Assembly (NCBI GenBank): GCA_020744225.1
Contig: JAGMWG010000007.1
Coordinates: forward strand, 1,426,001 to 1,490,000
Length of the DNA stretch: 64,000 nucleotides
Direction of reading: 5' to 3'
Source of the DNA: Paraphoma chrysanthemicola
Taxonomy: Eukaryota; Ascomycota; Dothideomycetes; Pleosporales; Phaeosphaeriaceae
Shown: positions 11,371-22,100 of the stretch, piece after piece
How positions within the stretch are numbered: the first letter of the stretch is position 1
Layout of the letters: the number at the start of each line of letters is the position of its first letter
Program-made: the position numbers and the translations under genes
Notes under the pieces: generated by a model
Told to the model about the DNA's origin: nothing
What the model saw: only the letters and a program-made list of their open reading frames with translations
Databases searched by the model: none

Positions 11371-11907
11371 CTTGAAAACAGTAAATGTGGTATTGCTGCA
11401 GTGCAGAGGCGGTCGAAAACAGTTTTGGAATTGAGAGAGAGAGAGAGAGAGGCTGTGCGTGAATGGAAACCGTGGATGCAATAAGCTGTATCTAATCAGA
11501 CTGTGGCCCAAGTCTCGAAGAAATATGTGGACAGTGGTGTGGTACCACCCGTGGCCTGTCGGCTTCTGTCTAGGCGGGCAAGTATATATCCGGCGTCCGA
11601 GGCTGCGACAATGGTATCATTTAGGCCGTCCGGGTAGAAATGACACATTTTGATTTTCTATGTGCTTCCGATTGCCACTACGATGATAGATTCGAAAGGA
11701 TGGTCACGCGCTGAAAGGAGATCATGTCTTTTAAGGCAGTCGTGGAAGAATAGGTCATCATTACATCGCATTCGTCAGGGAAATTCGCTAGCGCGGCTTA
11801 TGTAATTCAGCACACTAGCTTTATGTACCTCGTAGTGCGTTTCTCGCGCGTTTTAGTTCGCGCCACGTCAGATCGTTTACGAAACACTTAATCAGACATC
11901 CCTCCAC
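11371..11907. other. Intergenic: O-methyltransferase 1 promoter and NmrA 3' flank
   Basis: About 540 bases upstream of O-methyltransferase 1. It contains a (GA)n run (CT-rich on the gene's strand, 11433-11451) close to the start codon, as often seen in fungal 5' leaders, and one TCGGCT box at 11559-11564. Confidence 0.5.
11433..11451. repeat. (GA)n dinucleotide run
   Basis: About nine GA units, about 65 bases upstream of the O-methyltransferase 1 start. On the coding strand it is a pyrimidine-rich leader. Confidence 0.8.
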
Positions 11908-12840
11908 TCAGCCCAGCTGCAAAGGATTCGCCTTGAAGTACTCGTCCAACGTCGTCAATTTGCCCTTCGCTTGCTCCGCCGACCATTTGACCTTACTCTC
12001 TGTATCCTCCCCGTAGTAACCGTAATCCTGGAAAAATTGCATCATCTCAGCAACGTTATCTTGCATCGTAGGAGGCAGGAAGCTGCGCCAGGCTTGCTCT
12101 GGAAGCTGATTGTAGGCTACGGATTTTCCCGAGGCTTTGCTCATCGCGTCCACAATCTGATTGAAGCTGTAAAGTTCTGTGGCGGCGCTGAGAACTTTTC
12201 CTTCGTACTTCGGAAAGTCGGCCAAGATCGCAGCAACCCATTTTCCGGTGTCCCTCGCAGTATCGATCAAGGGCAGTTTTGTCTCCGCACTGACAAAGTT
12301 GAACAAAGCGTATTTGCCGTCGCCAACCGGATGCGGCGTCATGGTCGCGCCAAAGTTTGACATGAAGGAGCCCGGCGCGAAGAACGCACTTTTAAGTGGT
12401 AGTGTCCGAATGTACTGCTCGACTTCTTCTTTTCCGTCGAAATGTCCCATGTTCTTAAGCTTGCCACCCGATATCTTGCCGGCATTCGGCAGCGTTGAGT
12501 AGATATAGTACGGGACGCCTGCTCCAACGGCGGCATCTGCGAGAGCTCGGCCGTGGGCGACCTCATGCTCGTATGCATGTCCATCATAGACGGTGACAGT
12601 ATTGGCGAAGACGGCATGCGCTCCCTTGAACGCTTCTTGGAGTGAGGCGGCGTCTTCGACATCGGCCTTGACGATCTCGACTCCCTTTTTTGCAAGTGCT
12701 TGTGCGCTGGCTTGACTGGGATCGCGAGTCGTGCCTCGGATGGAGTACTCTTTGCTCAGTTGCGCATCTTCCAGCACAGCGTTGACAACAGAACCGCCTT
12801 GTTGGCCAGTGGCGCCGAGAACAACGAGGATCTTGGACAT
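11908..12840 (-). CDS. NmrA-like NAD(P)-binding protein
   Basis: An intronless gene of 310 residues. It starts MSKILVVLGATGQQGGSV, a Rossmann GxxGxxG motif at the extreme N-terminus, followed by TRDPS and a KADVEDAASL segment as in NmrA/HSCARG atypical short-chain dehydrogenases. Catalytic Tyr-x3-Lys is not obvious, as usual for the NmrA branch. Members act as redox-sensing regulators or as NAD(P)H-dependent isomerase/reductase enzymes, and several fungal aromatic polyketide clusters contain one. Here it shares a 355-base divergent promoter with P450 1, which suggests co-regulation. The exact reaction is unknown. Confidence 0.88.
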   Translation of the reverse strand: MSKILVVLGATGQQGGSVVNAVLEDAQLSKEYSIRGTTRDPSQASAQALAKKGVEIVKADVEDAASLQEAFKGAHAVFANTVTVYDGHAYEHEVAHGRALADAAVGAGVPYYIYSTLPNAGKISGGKLKNMGHFDGKEEVEQYIRTLPLKSAFFAPGSFMSNFGATMTPHPVGDGKYALFNFVSAETKLPLIDTARDTGKWVAAILADFPKYEGKVLSAATELYSFNQIVDAMSKASGKSVAYNQLPEQAWRSFLPPTMQDNVAEMMQFFQDYGYYGEDTESKVKWSAEQAKGKLTTLDEYFKANPLQLG

Positions 12841-13195
12841 GGTTTGAAAATTGAAAGTAGGTAATGTGTTATCTGGATATGAGCTTGGTTGCTCTTTAGT
12901 CGTTCCGCCACTACTTATAAGCAGCGATGGAAGGCTTTATCTCTCGGACTTAAGAATTCTTGTAGGTCCGTTGTCGTCATCGAACCGCGCCGCACCCCGG
13001 AAGCACAATAGGATCCTGGGCGGTGTTACCAGCCCCGGGTGCCGAATCGCGAAGTTCGTCTCACCCGAGGTCACGTGAGCAAAACCAATGCAGCGATCAG
13101 TACGACTATGGTTCATTCTCACACGAACTGTCTCCCTTTCATAAAGGTAGCGTCCTTCTAGCAATGAGATTCGTGTAACTCTTCTTTTCACAACA
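12841..13195. promoter_or_regulatory. Divergent promoter of NmrA-like and P450 1 genes
   Basis: A 355-base region between two start codons on opposite strands. It includes a CACGTG box at 13072-13077. Both genes are likely driven from here. Confidence 0.6.
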
Positions 13196-14845
13196 ATGGT
13201 TTCATTCCTATACAACCTTTCGGTAGCAGCCCTAACCAGGCTAGCACTCACTTTCCTGGGTGGTGCTACCCTGGTACTCACGATCATTTCGTGGCGCTAC
13301 TATGCTTTTCGTCGTCGCCTCCCACCAGGTCCTCGTGGACTTCCGATAGTGGGAAATCTCTTTGAGCTGCCAAAAAGCCATCCGTGGCTCACTCAAACGG
13401 AACTACACAAGAAGTATGGACCGGTATTCAGCATGCAATTCGGCACTAGCACAGTTATATTTCTGGGTACATTTGAGGCTGCTCGTGACCTGCTCGAGAA
13501 GCGAAGCAACATCTATAGCTCTCGCCCTCGTTCTGTCATGGTTGGCGAATGCATCAGCCAAGGCAATCGATCTCTGATCCTACCGTACGGCGAACAATGG
13601 CGTGGCTATCGTCGTCTCCAAGGATCATTCCTTAGTCCTCGTATGTCAAACACTTACCGCGAGCTCCAAGATTTGGAAAGCAAACAGCTCATCTCTGAGT
13701 TCCTCACCAAGGACGACTTCTTCAAGCGTTACCATCGCTACTCTTCCAGTCTGACATTTGCCTTGGCTTATGGCAAGCGTATGCCTACTGGCCTAGAAGA
13801 AGAGGTTAGGGGTGTCGAAACAATCATGGACAACTTGAACAACGCTTTTATTGCCAATTGGATCGTCGATTCGCTTCCCTGGTTGAATCATCTGCCGAAG
13901 TTCATGAAGCCATGGCAGAAAATTGCGGACTCCCTCGGTGATGAGGAACGCGACTTCTTCAACATGATTCGTAGTGGTGCAGCCGAGCGGACTGGGTATA
14001 ATTGGTGCAAAGACATCCTCACTATGAAAGAGCACAGAGCGCTTACCGATACACAACTATCTTATGTCATTGGCAACACATATGAAGCCGGTGCGGATAC
14101 TACGACGATGACACTACAGGTTTTCACGCTCGCCTGTGTGCTACATCAAGACAAGGTCAAGATCTTACAGGACGAAATCGACCGGGTAGTTGGCCGAGAC
14201 CGTCTGCCAACCTTTGAGGATACCGAGAAGATGCCATATCTGCTCGCATTCATCAAGGAAATACATCGTTGGAGGCCAGTACTACCAGGTGGGGTTCCGC
14301 ACGCTGTCACCGCGGATGATGAGTACATGGGGTATCACATCCCCAAGGGTGCAACCATCGTTGGCGGACACTGGGCTATATCCATGGACGAGGACATGTA
14401 CCCGAATGCGGATGATTTTCTACCAGAAAGGTTCTTGAAAGATCCAGACCTACCATACTCTCAGTTTGGCTTCGGTCGGAGGAAGTGCATCGGTATGTCG
14501 CGTAATGAAATTTCTCTGTGCATTTCTAACCACACATCCCTAGGCCAATATATCGGTAACAACTCCATGATGATCAATGTGTCGCGGATGCTTTGGGCAT
14601 ATGACATCAAGAAAGGATGGGATGTCATTAATGACAAGAAAGTCGAAGCGCATGTGGATCGCTTCGGTTTTGTCTCTGGCTTCAATTCACCTCCGGTCCC
14701 ATTCAAGGCAGCGTTTATCCCGCGCGATGTCAACGTCAAGGATATTTTGAGGGAAGAGTTTGATCAGACTGAAAAGAGTATTGAGGCGATTCTTGAGCGT
14801 ATCGAGAAGGCTCAGCAGATCCTCAAGGACGGAGGGCCGAACTAG
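13196..14845 (+). CDS. Cytochrome P450 1
   Basis: Two exons, 13196-14492 and 14544-14845, with a 51-base GTATGT intron that splits the heme-loop glycine, give 532 residues. A membrane anchor lies near residues 10-35, followed by the proline hinge PPGPRGLPIVGN. The I-helix oxygen motif AGADTTT, the ExxR motif EIHR and the heme loop FGFGRRKCIG, with Cys431 as iron ligand, are intact. The C-terminus is long and Lys/Glu-rich. By overall pattern it is an ER-bound monooxygenase of the type seen in fungal aromatic polyketide pathways (O-methylsterigmatocystin oxidoreductase-like). The substrate is unknown. It is divergent from the NmrA-like gene. Confidence 0.92.
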   Translation: MVSFLYNLSVAALTRLALTFLGGATLVLTIISWRYYAFRRRLPPGPRGLPIVGNLFELPKSHPWLTQTELHKKYGPVFSMQFGTSTVIFLGTFEAARDLLEKRSNIYSSRPRSVMVGECISQGNRSLILPYGEQWRGYRRLQGSFLSPRMSNTYRELQDLESKQLISEFLTKDDFFKRYHRYSSSLTFALAYGKRMPTGLEEEVRGVETIMDNLNNAFIANWIVDSLPWLNHLPKFMKPWQKIADSLGDEERDFFNMIRSGAAERTGYNWCKDILTMKEHRALTDTQLSYVIGNTYEAGADTTTMTLQVFTLACVLHQDKVKILQDEIDRVVGRDRLPTFEDTEKMPYLLAFIKEIHRWRPVLPGGVPHAVTADDEYMGYHIPKGATIVGGHWAISMDEDMYPNADDFLPERFLKDPDLPYSQFGFGRRKCIGMSRNEISLCISNHTSLGQYIGNNSMMINVSRMLWAYDIKKGWDVINDKKVEAHVDRFGFVSGFNSPPVPFKAAFIPRDVNVKDILREEFDQTEKSIEAILERIEKAQQILKDGGPN

Positions 14846-15751
14846 GTCACGGTTTGAGACAAAATCAGAGGCGGGCGTTAGTGCGAAGCCTCAGAATGCG
14901 ACTCAGCCCACATACTCAGATGTCAACTTACGTTCTGCTTGGAGACTACCTAAGTTTTGAAAGTAGGAATTTGCGTACGCAGCTGGAGATATAGAACAAA
15001 TTTTACGATGCGCAACAAGCATGTAGACATCAAGAGGCACATACTCCTCTAGATGTTTTTTTGGGCGCTTTTTGAGATTTCCTTCACTGCACTTGAGATA
15101 ATGTTTGCATGGTTGGGAGCCCACTGTCATAGCTATGGAGGTACCCATTCGCTCAATGTAGAAAACCTGGTAGTTGACACCTGATAGAGTGTTTCAGGAG
15201 TTGGAGCTCCTGTGAATCGAACGGTCATTAAGGTGCGTTTGGTGCCAAGCGTGTCTCATCCCATCTTATGACTAGGTACCGCTCTTTCTTACCCGCTTAC
15301 CGCGCATGAAGTGCTGACGGATTCCGCCGATGTAGGTCTGGTGTTTAGAATAAGGCCCCACATTGTAGCGTATGCGTCCAGTCGACCGACACAATTCGGC
15401 CCCCGGAGACCGTTCTCCCTAGAACAATAACATCGAGATCACGAATTCGGCGCCTTAAAATCGCCGGATACCCGGTCCCCGCATCGCAAAGCTTCCCATA
15501 GTGCTCGCAAATCCGGTCTTAAGAATCTCAAAGCCACCCCTTTTTTCGGCGTCAGTTTAGCGTACACCTTTCGAGACCACGACCATCGAATCACTTGTTC
15601 TTGAATACTCATTACGATACTTGAAATATGAACGGGATAGTCGACAAAGGCACGAATGATTACTCGCAAACTTTGTCCATCGGACATGCTTCGCCGTCGA
15701 AAATTCCGTGGAGGAGTTTAGGTCAATGTACGTGAATTGATTTACATCCCG
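14846..15751. other. Intergenic between P450 1 and the cupin gene
   Basis: A 0.9 kb stretch with only short frames lacking family features. Three TTCGGC sequences (near 15394, 15445 and 15545) lie in the part that should be the cupin promoter. No gene is supported. Confidence 0.5.
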
Positions 15752-16305
15752 ATGGCACGTATGCTGATGTTGTACGAAAAAGACAAGTATAGAATCCTGG
15801 AAGATGGTTCCCAAACACAATATCGTCTCTGCGTAATCGAGAGCCTGCTACCGCCACGTAGCGACGGCCCAGTATTCCATTTCCACGAAATGCATGACGA
15901 AGGCTTTTATATTACCGTTGGTCTTCCCGTCAGATCACATCAATCTACCATCATCCCATCTATTCATCCCTATCATATTAATCTTTGGCTATACAATAGA
16001 AAGGCAAAGTCCGCTTCCATTCTCCCGGCCGCGGCACTCTCGATGCAGGCCCTGGCGATCTTGTCACCGTTCCCATCCGCCTCCCACATAAATTCAGTAA
16101 TCCGTTCGACGAAGAAGCTATTTTCATCAATACAATTACGCCAGGGTTTTTCGTCAGATATTTCGAGGTCCTCGAGGAAATGATCGGAGAAGGGAAGACG
16201 TTGACTAAGGAAGTGAACATGGAGGCGCTCAAGAGGTTTGCTACGGTGCCTTTGACGGGGGACATGGTGAGACAGTTCGAGGAGGTGTTCGAGCAGAAAT
16301 TATAG
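15752..16305 (+). CDS. Small cupin-domain protein
   Basis: Two exons, 15752-15916 and 16000-16305, give 156 residues. Exon 1 ends FHFHEMHDEGFYIT and exon 2 begins KGKVRFHSPGRG, which joined is the classical cupin motif 1 (HxH...E...G). Exon 2 also carries GDLVTVPIRLPHKFSNP, motif 2 with its His. All usual metal-binding residues are therefore present. The intron (83 bases) needs an unusual GTTGGT donor; the protein match across the junction is strong. Cupins of this size in fungal clusters act as cyclases, decarboxylases or oxygenases of aromatic intermediates. The choice cannot be made from sequence. The gene is convergent with P450 2 and has no signal peptide. Confidence 0.82.
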
Positions 16306-16683
16306 AGCGAGTATGGTTGGGAACAGTGTGGTAGCCCAGTGGACTTACCTATATATGTCAATAGTTACATGCATGAAACAATGTCCAAGCTCTGCATCGC
16401 CTTGGTGCTCGCCCGTCCCCTCAAAGCCGTTTCTCATTCTCAATACCTGCTGCAATCACTCATCCAGGATGGAAAGATACATTATAAAATGTATCATTGC
16501 AGTAGGACATGGTACTAAGGATGTTCGCCTTCCAAGTAGCATTATTGGACATCTCGATAGAAGTCGTAGATATACTTTTGTGCATAGGCGAGTAATATTA
16601 CTAACGATGAACAGCAAGAGCAAAGACAACTCTTTCAGGCTGTACGATAACGTAGATTTATAGCAGAAACAGCATTCGAGCTT
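16306..16683. other. Convergent 3' flanks of cupin and P450 2 genes
   Basis: About 380 bases between two stop codons facing each other. It should contain both polyadenylation regions. No gene was recognised. Confidence 0.6.
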
Positions 16684-18233
16684 TCACTTTCCCACTGCAG
16701 GGTTCAAATTACAATACAACGGCTTCTTCTGCCAAAACCCTTGCAATCTCTGCTCCATCCACCTTTCCTGTCCCTCTTCAATCGTCCAATCAAATCTATA
16801 CAATAACTTTGCAAACAGCAATCGTATTTCCGCCCTTGCGAGATTCTTTCCCAAACAGTTCCTGGGCCCGAACGAAAACGGCTGCATACAGTCCTTATTG
16901 TCGCTTGCAAACGGTGCCACGTCAGACGTTCCCGAGAGCCAGCGTTCCGGGAGAAAGTCGTTGGGTCGATGGAAATTGTCTGGGAGATGGTTGGTGGAGT
17001 AGTGGTGCACTCCGACGGTTATGCCTTGGGGAACGAAGCGGCCATTAATTATTTCACCACCGGTAGGTACACAGCGTGGCATGGTGATAGCAACGGGAGG
17101 ATACATCCGCAGCGTTTCGTTGATTACTGCGTCGAGGTATTTAAGCTTGTGTGTGCTTGCGAGTGTGATGTCTTGTTCTTTGGAGTGCGCAGACCGGATT
17201 TCGTGTACCAGATGCTGGTATACTGAGTGGTTCGTGAGCATAAAAAACACGGCGCCAGAAAGCGCTGTCGCTGTTGATTCAGAACCAGCAATACTCAGCG
17301 AGAATGCATTCACATTGATCTCGGCTGCGCTCATGCCCTTCTCATCGTTCGCAGAAAGGATGTAATGCAGGAAATCGCGATGTGCTGACCCTTGCTTGAT
17401 CCGCCTTTGCACCGTCTGCATCGCTGTTTTGATATGCTTCATCCGCTGACCAATTACCCCCCTGGGTGTGAAGAATTGAAATATACCAATGACACCCCAA
17501 TACTTCGACATTTGGTTGAAGGTGAGCTCAGATGCCATGGCGGTGATGGCTTGTACGAAGGGAGCGTATTCGCCTTTATCAAGGCATCCAAAATTTTCTC
17601 CAAAGCACATGTGGCCAATGAGGTCAAACGAAGCAAAAGTAAACCATGACGCAAGATCCAGTGGGCCACTGGAGCATCGGAGAGCAAGTTGGTCGACTAG
17701 CTTTTCTGCATAGAGCTGCAGAATTGGTTCTTGCTCGCGCAGAGCAGCCTCGGAGAAAGCATGAGAAAGTAGCCTCCGTTGTCGAGTATGCGTTTCTCGA
17801 TCAGCTACCAAGATATTCTGTGCGCCTGTTGGGGTATGCAGGCGGAAGATGGCATCTTTGCTCATCTCATTCTTTCGATGACCATAAATAGTCTTCCATG
17901 CTTCGTCATCAGCGTAAGAAAGCTCTGTTGGTGCTACACGAACGGTCGTCCCGTACTGTCTGTGCAATTGAAGAAGCTGATAATGTAACTCGCCCCTGTA
18001 CTGGTAATAGCACCATGGAAGTCGCGATGCTGCCCATAGTCGAGGTCCTGGAAAGTTCCTAAGAGGACTGAGGCATAAGTTGTATATTGTGTATCCTAGA
18101 AAATAGCTAAAGACCTGATAGCAGTAAGTACTTCAGGTGGCAATGAAAGAAGTCACGTGTAACTTACAAGGCTGGCTGTCACCGCGATGCCCACTAGCAG
18201 GTAATGTTTGAAGGTCATGGCAAGCAATAACAT
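16684..18233 (-). CDS. Cytochrome P450 2 (CYP65-like)
   Basis: Two exons, 18233-18168 and 18114-16684, separated by a 53-base intron (GTAAGT donor, ATCAG acceptor), give 498 residues. Exon 1 and the start of exon 2 form the membrane anchor, followed by the hinge FPGPRLWAASRLP. The CYP65-like hallmark RQRRLLSHAFSE, I-helix AGSEST, ExxR in NETLRMYPP, PERW and the heme loop FSFGPRNCLG with Cys442 are all present. The group includes isotrichodermin C-15 hydroxylase and many 'toxin biosynthesis' P450s, which hydroxylate or epoxidise secondary metabolites at the ER. It lies on the same strand as the polyketide synthase, downstream of it. The substrate is unknown. Confidence 0.92.
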
Positions 18234-19160
18234 CGCTGAAATCACACGTGGAGATTGTGTAAAATGTGGTAAGGTCTGACCCAGTGGCTTGAATGCTGCT
18301 TCCAATATAATACATTGCCATACAATCACAGACCCAGCTTACTTCGCTCAAAGCTTCAAACTCGCACTCCGTCGCTTCTCTCGTCATCAGCGCCTCCCCT
18401 ATCACCCTGCGAGCGCTCTGGACAGCTCGGTGTCGCGGAGCATCGAGTCTCGCTGCTCGGGTGCCGTGGCTCCGCAGGCAGCAAACGCCGGGACGCGAGT
18501 AATCACGATCGACATTTGACAAGAATTCGGCTTCGGAGTTCCGTCAACTCTGCGGTTCATGATACAAAGTTTTCGGCGGCATCCAGGTGCGCTGAATATT
18601 GCGGATGCGACGTCAAAGCCACCTGGTGAATTCGTACATGAACAAGGAATGCGCTAGTCTGTTTAGAGATCCAGTAATTCAGGCGCAATGATGTCACGGA
18701 AATCCACCAAGCGAAAGATAGCAGCTATTGCAAGGCAAACGGTGGACCGGCTTAAGCATGGCTGCCAGCTGTGTTGTATACTCGCATCGAATTGGGTCTG
18801 ATATCGGCTTGTGCCTACTGAATTGGCATGAAGCCGGGCCTTGCCACAATATTTTTACATGTTTATACCGTTCACATCGGGTATCTAGGATTTTAACCCA
18901 CCATGAACTCATTCTCGTCTGTCTCGGACGACGTCCCTACTCGGGGATTGCGATATGAGGCTAGAAGAAAGCGATGTTGAAGGTATCTCATTAGTCAAGC
19001 TTCAACAAGCAACTGTCTAGCTTGATGTAGGCCATGCATATGAGGCTTCCATAGTATGTTCTAGGAGTAGCATAAGTGAAGAGAGCACTTGGGATATTTC
19101 TAGTCTAAGAGAAGGAAAGATACAAACTTGTAGCTAAAGTATCGGAATCAAAAGAATGTT
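18234..19160. other. Intergenic between P450 2 and the polyketide synthase
   Basis: About 0.9 kb holding the P450 2 promoter and the 3' flank of the synthase. A TCGGCT box (18527-18532) lies about 295 bases upstream of the P450 start. No further gene was recognised. Confidence 0.5.
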
Positions 19161-22100
19161 TCAAGCCCGCAAAGCTTGTGCCATACGTCGAGCGAGCTCT
19201 TGCATCTGCGGACCGGATTGCATGATCGTGTAGTGATTTACATCGTCCAAGACGGAGATGCGCAAAGTATGCTTGCCCAACAAAGAATTCCAACCGGCCC
19301 CACTGAAGTCAGTTCGATTGTTAAGGAGCCACAGCATTTCACGAGGGTCATCAGGGCGTGTCTCCGGACGAGGGTCGCTTTCGTGCTTGCACATACCATC
19401 TCGAGCGTAGATGATGTGAGTTGTTGGTGGTGATGAGCCTCTGAACTTCTCCACATCGTATGCGTCCAGCAAAGACAGGAATGCGTTAAAGTGAGGACGC
19501 AACCACTTCGGAGCTTTCTGCCCACTCATGCCGAACATGCCCAAGCTGTCCAGAAAGTCGTACATTCGTTGATTGGGGTTTTCCAGTCCGACTGGGTCGG
19601 GCGTGTCGAGTAATATGAGGGTTTCGACCTTCTTGTTGACCCTCTCCAGCTGTTGCGCCGCCTCGTATGCGAGAATGCCTCCTGCCGAGACGCCGCCGAA
19701 ATGATACGGCCCTTCGGGCTGTCGTCGCTGTACTTCAACGAGAAACTTTGCGACGTAATGTTCTAGCGAACACTTGAGGTCTTCCGGTGTCCGCAACCAC
19801 GGGCAGTTCAGGCCGTACACCACCACATCTGGAGAGATCTCTCCAAGCACTTGGTATGAAGTGGCCGACCCGGCACCATCGGGGAAGAGGAAAAGAGTCT
19901 TCTTGGCTCGCTTGGAAAAACCTTGAAGCAGAACCGAGGTTGCATTCGGTGATGCACGAGCATCTACATGCTCCTCCCTTAGTAAGATTGGATTTTCTTT
20001 TGTCTCAGTCGTTGATTGTGGCCTTTGTTGAGGCCTGACCTTGCTTCGACGCCTTTTAGCCCTAGCTATGAGGCCAAGGTCGCGAAGTGCGACCTCAACA
20101 TCCTCGAGCGTCTCACTTTCGACGAACAGACTTGAAGGCAAATGCTTATCGACTTCTTCAGAAAGTCTACTCATGATCGTCAGCCCAAGCAGCGAGTCTA
20201 CACCAAATTCCGCAAGCGGAGAAGTAGCCAGAATTTCGTGGAGATCGCTACCAGTCTCTTCTGAGATAATGGATCGAATGGTTGTCATAATATCCATGTC
20301 TACGTCACTCTTTTCGTCGATGGACGTCGCATCTGTAAGGTACTGGTCATCGTCTCCCAAGCCCGCTACGACTGGGGTCGAAGAAGCTTCGCTCTGAGAT
20401 GACGACGAGCCTATCAATTCTTGCCCTTCAGCATGTGTGACTAGGGCCCTGATCGTTGGGTGGTCTATGAAGGCGGAAGTTGGCAGCTCAATACCAAGTT
20501 CGTCTTGCAGTCGACTGACTATTGTGAGAGATAGGAGTGAATCCACGCCAAGATCATTGAAGTCGGCATCCAGATCCACATCGTCCTCGCTCATCTGCGC
20601 TTCTTCCAGGATTATTTTGATAATTTTATGGTATAGGCGAGTCTCTGCTTGTGTCACAACAGGAGGTGGTGAGGCCTTTTCAAGATACTTTCGCATCTTC
20701 ATCTGTTCCGACGGCACAGTTCTCGTGGAGCCCAGGGGAGCGGGTTTCGTGGCGGGTCTGACCGCTGATATGGCATTACCCGGCAGCAGATGATTCAGAA
20801 CCGAACGATTGACACCTTGGAACTACCAGCGGATCAGTAGAAGTCTTCAGATCAAGAAAGTGAAAGCATACCCGGACTCCTCTGAATATGGCGATGATAT
20901 CTGCGCCATCGAGTACATACGTGTCCCCAGCGTACATCGTACCGGATTCAAATTGCATGCGGTTGTACGTCGTATACGTCTTACCGAACTCCACTGGCTT
21001 AGCGCACTGCATGGTATCCCAACCATGATTGATGAATACTTGGTCTTTGGCATAGATATTCTCGTTCCCGTTCATGATGAAGCCAGCGATGTGCCCAAGA
21101 CTGTCAATCCAGCAAGGGTGCCAGTCGAAACCACAATCACCGATCTGAAACTTGACCTGTGCTGTGGCTTCCAGACTCTCGCTGTCCAGAATGACCGCTT
21201 CCATGCCCTGGTAATCGCGACTATAGTCAACGAGAGTGGAGAACAGCTTGTAGGCCAAGCCCCGCTTCAGTTTGTGTGCACCGCCATTATCGACCGTATT
21301 GCGAAGAGATGAGATACGACTGCGGATGAGATAGGCATTGCGCCTCCAATCGTCAAACCAAGTCTGGCTTTGGGAAACCTTGATGGTGCAGGACGCGTGC
21401 TCTGCCAGTTTGCGTTCATCTGCATCGATACTGAAAAACTTCAATCTGATGTCTTCTGAGGACCAATTGGCTTCTGCCGAAACACGGAGCACTTGAGAGA
21501 CTGCGCTGGGTTGTACGATCAGAGGACGCTGTATACTCATAGTGCTACAATCGAGACCTGTGCTGCCATGGAGTCGATCGCTTGCTTCAAGCATGCGTTT
21601 GGCGATGGTGAAAGCCATGTCAGCATATAGAGATGATGGGCACAGCATTGCAGAATTCACTTTGTGACCAGCGACGATGGCCATCGTGCGCGGATCATGT
21701 AGGTCCGACTCGACAAGCAGGGTAGAGCCTTCACTTGAGTGGTGTTCTTCGACAACACGGTGTACGGATGATGATAGCGACTTCGAGGGAGTAGACTGAG
21801 CCGTTGGATGGATACTTTGGGGCAAATGAGTGGCTGGGTCATCACCTTTGGTGAGACAAAAGTTGTGGCGGTACTGTATCCAGTAATGCTGAAGCGTCCA
21901 CTTGTAGCTAGGCAAAGCGAGGACGTGTTGAGCAGACGTAAACCCTCGATGGAATTCGTTCCACTGGATATCGATGCCTGCATGGTACATCGTGTCAATG
22001 GCCCCTGCGACGACCTTCCACAAGGAGCCATCCTTTCGCAACGTGGGTGCAGTGATTGCATGGGAACCCACTATCTGCTTGATCATGCCTGAACACGCTG

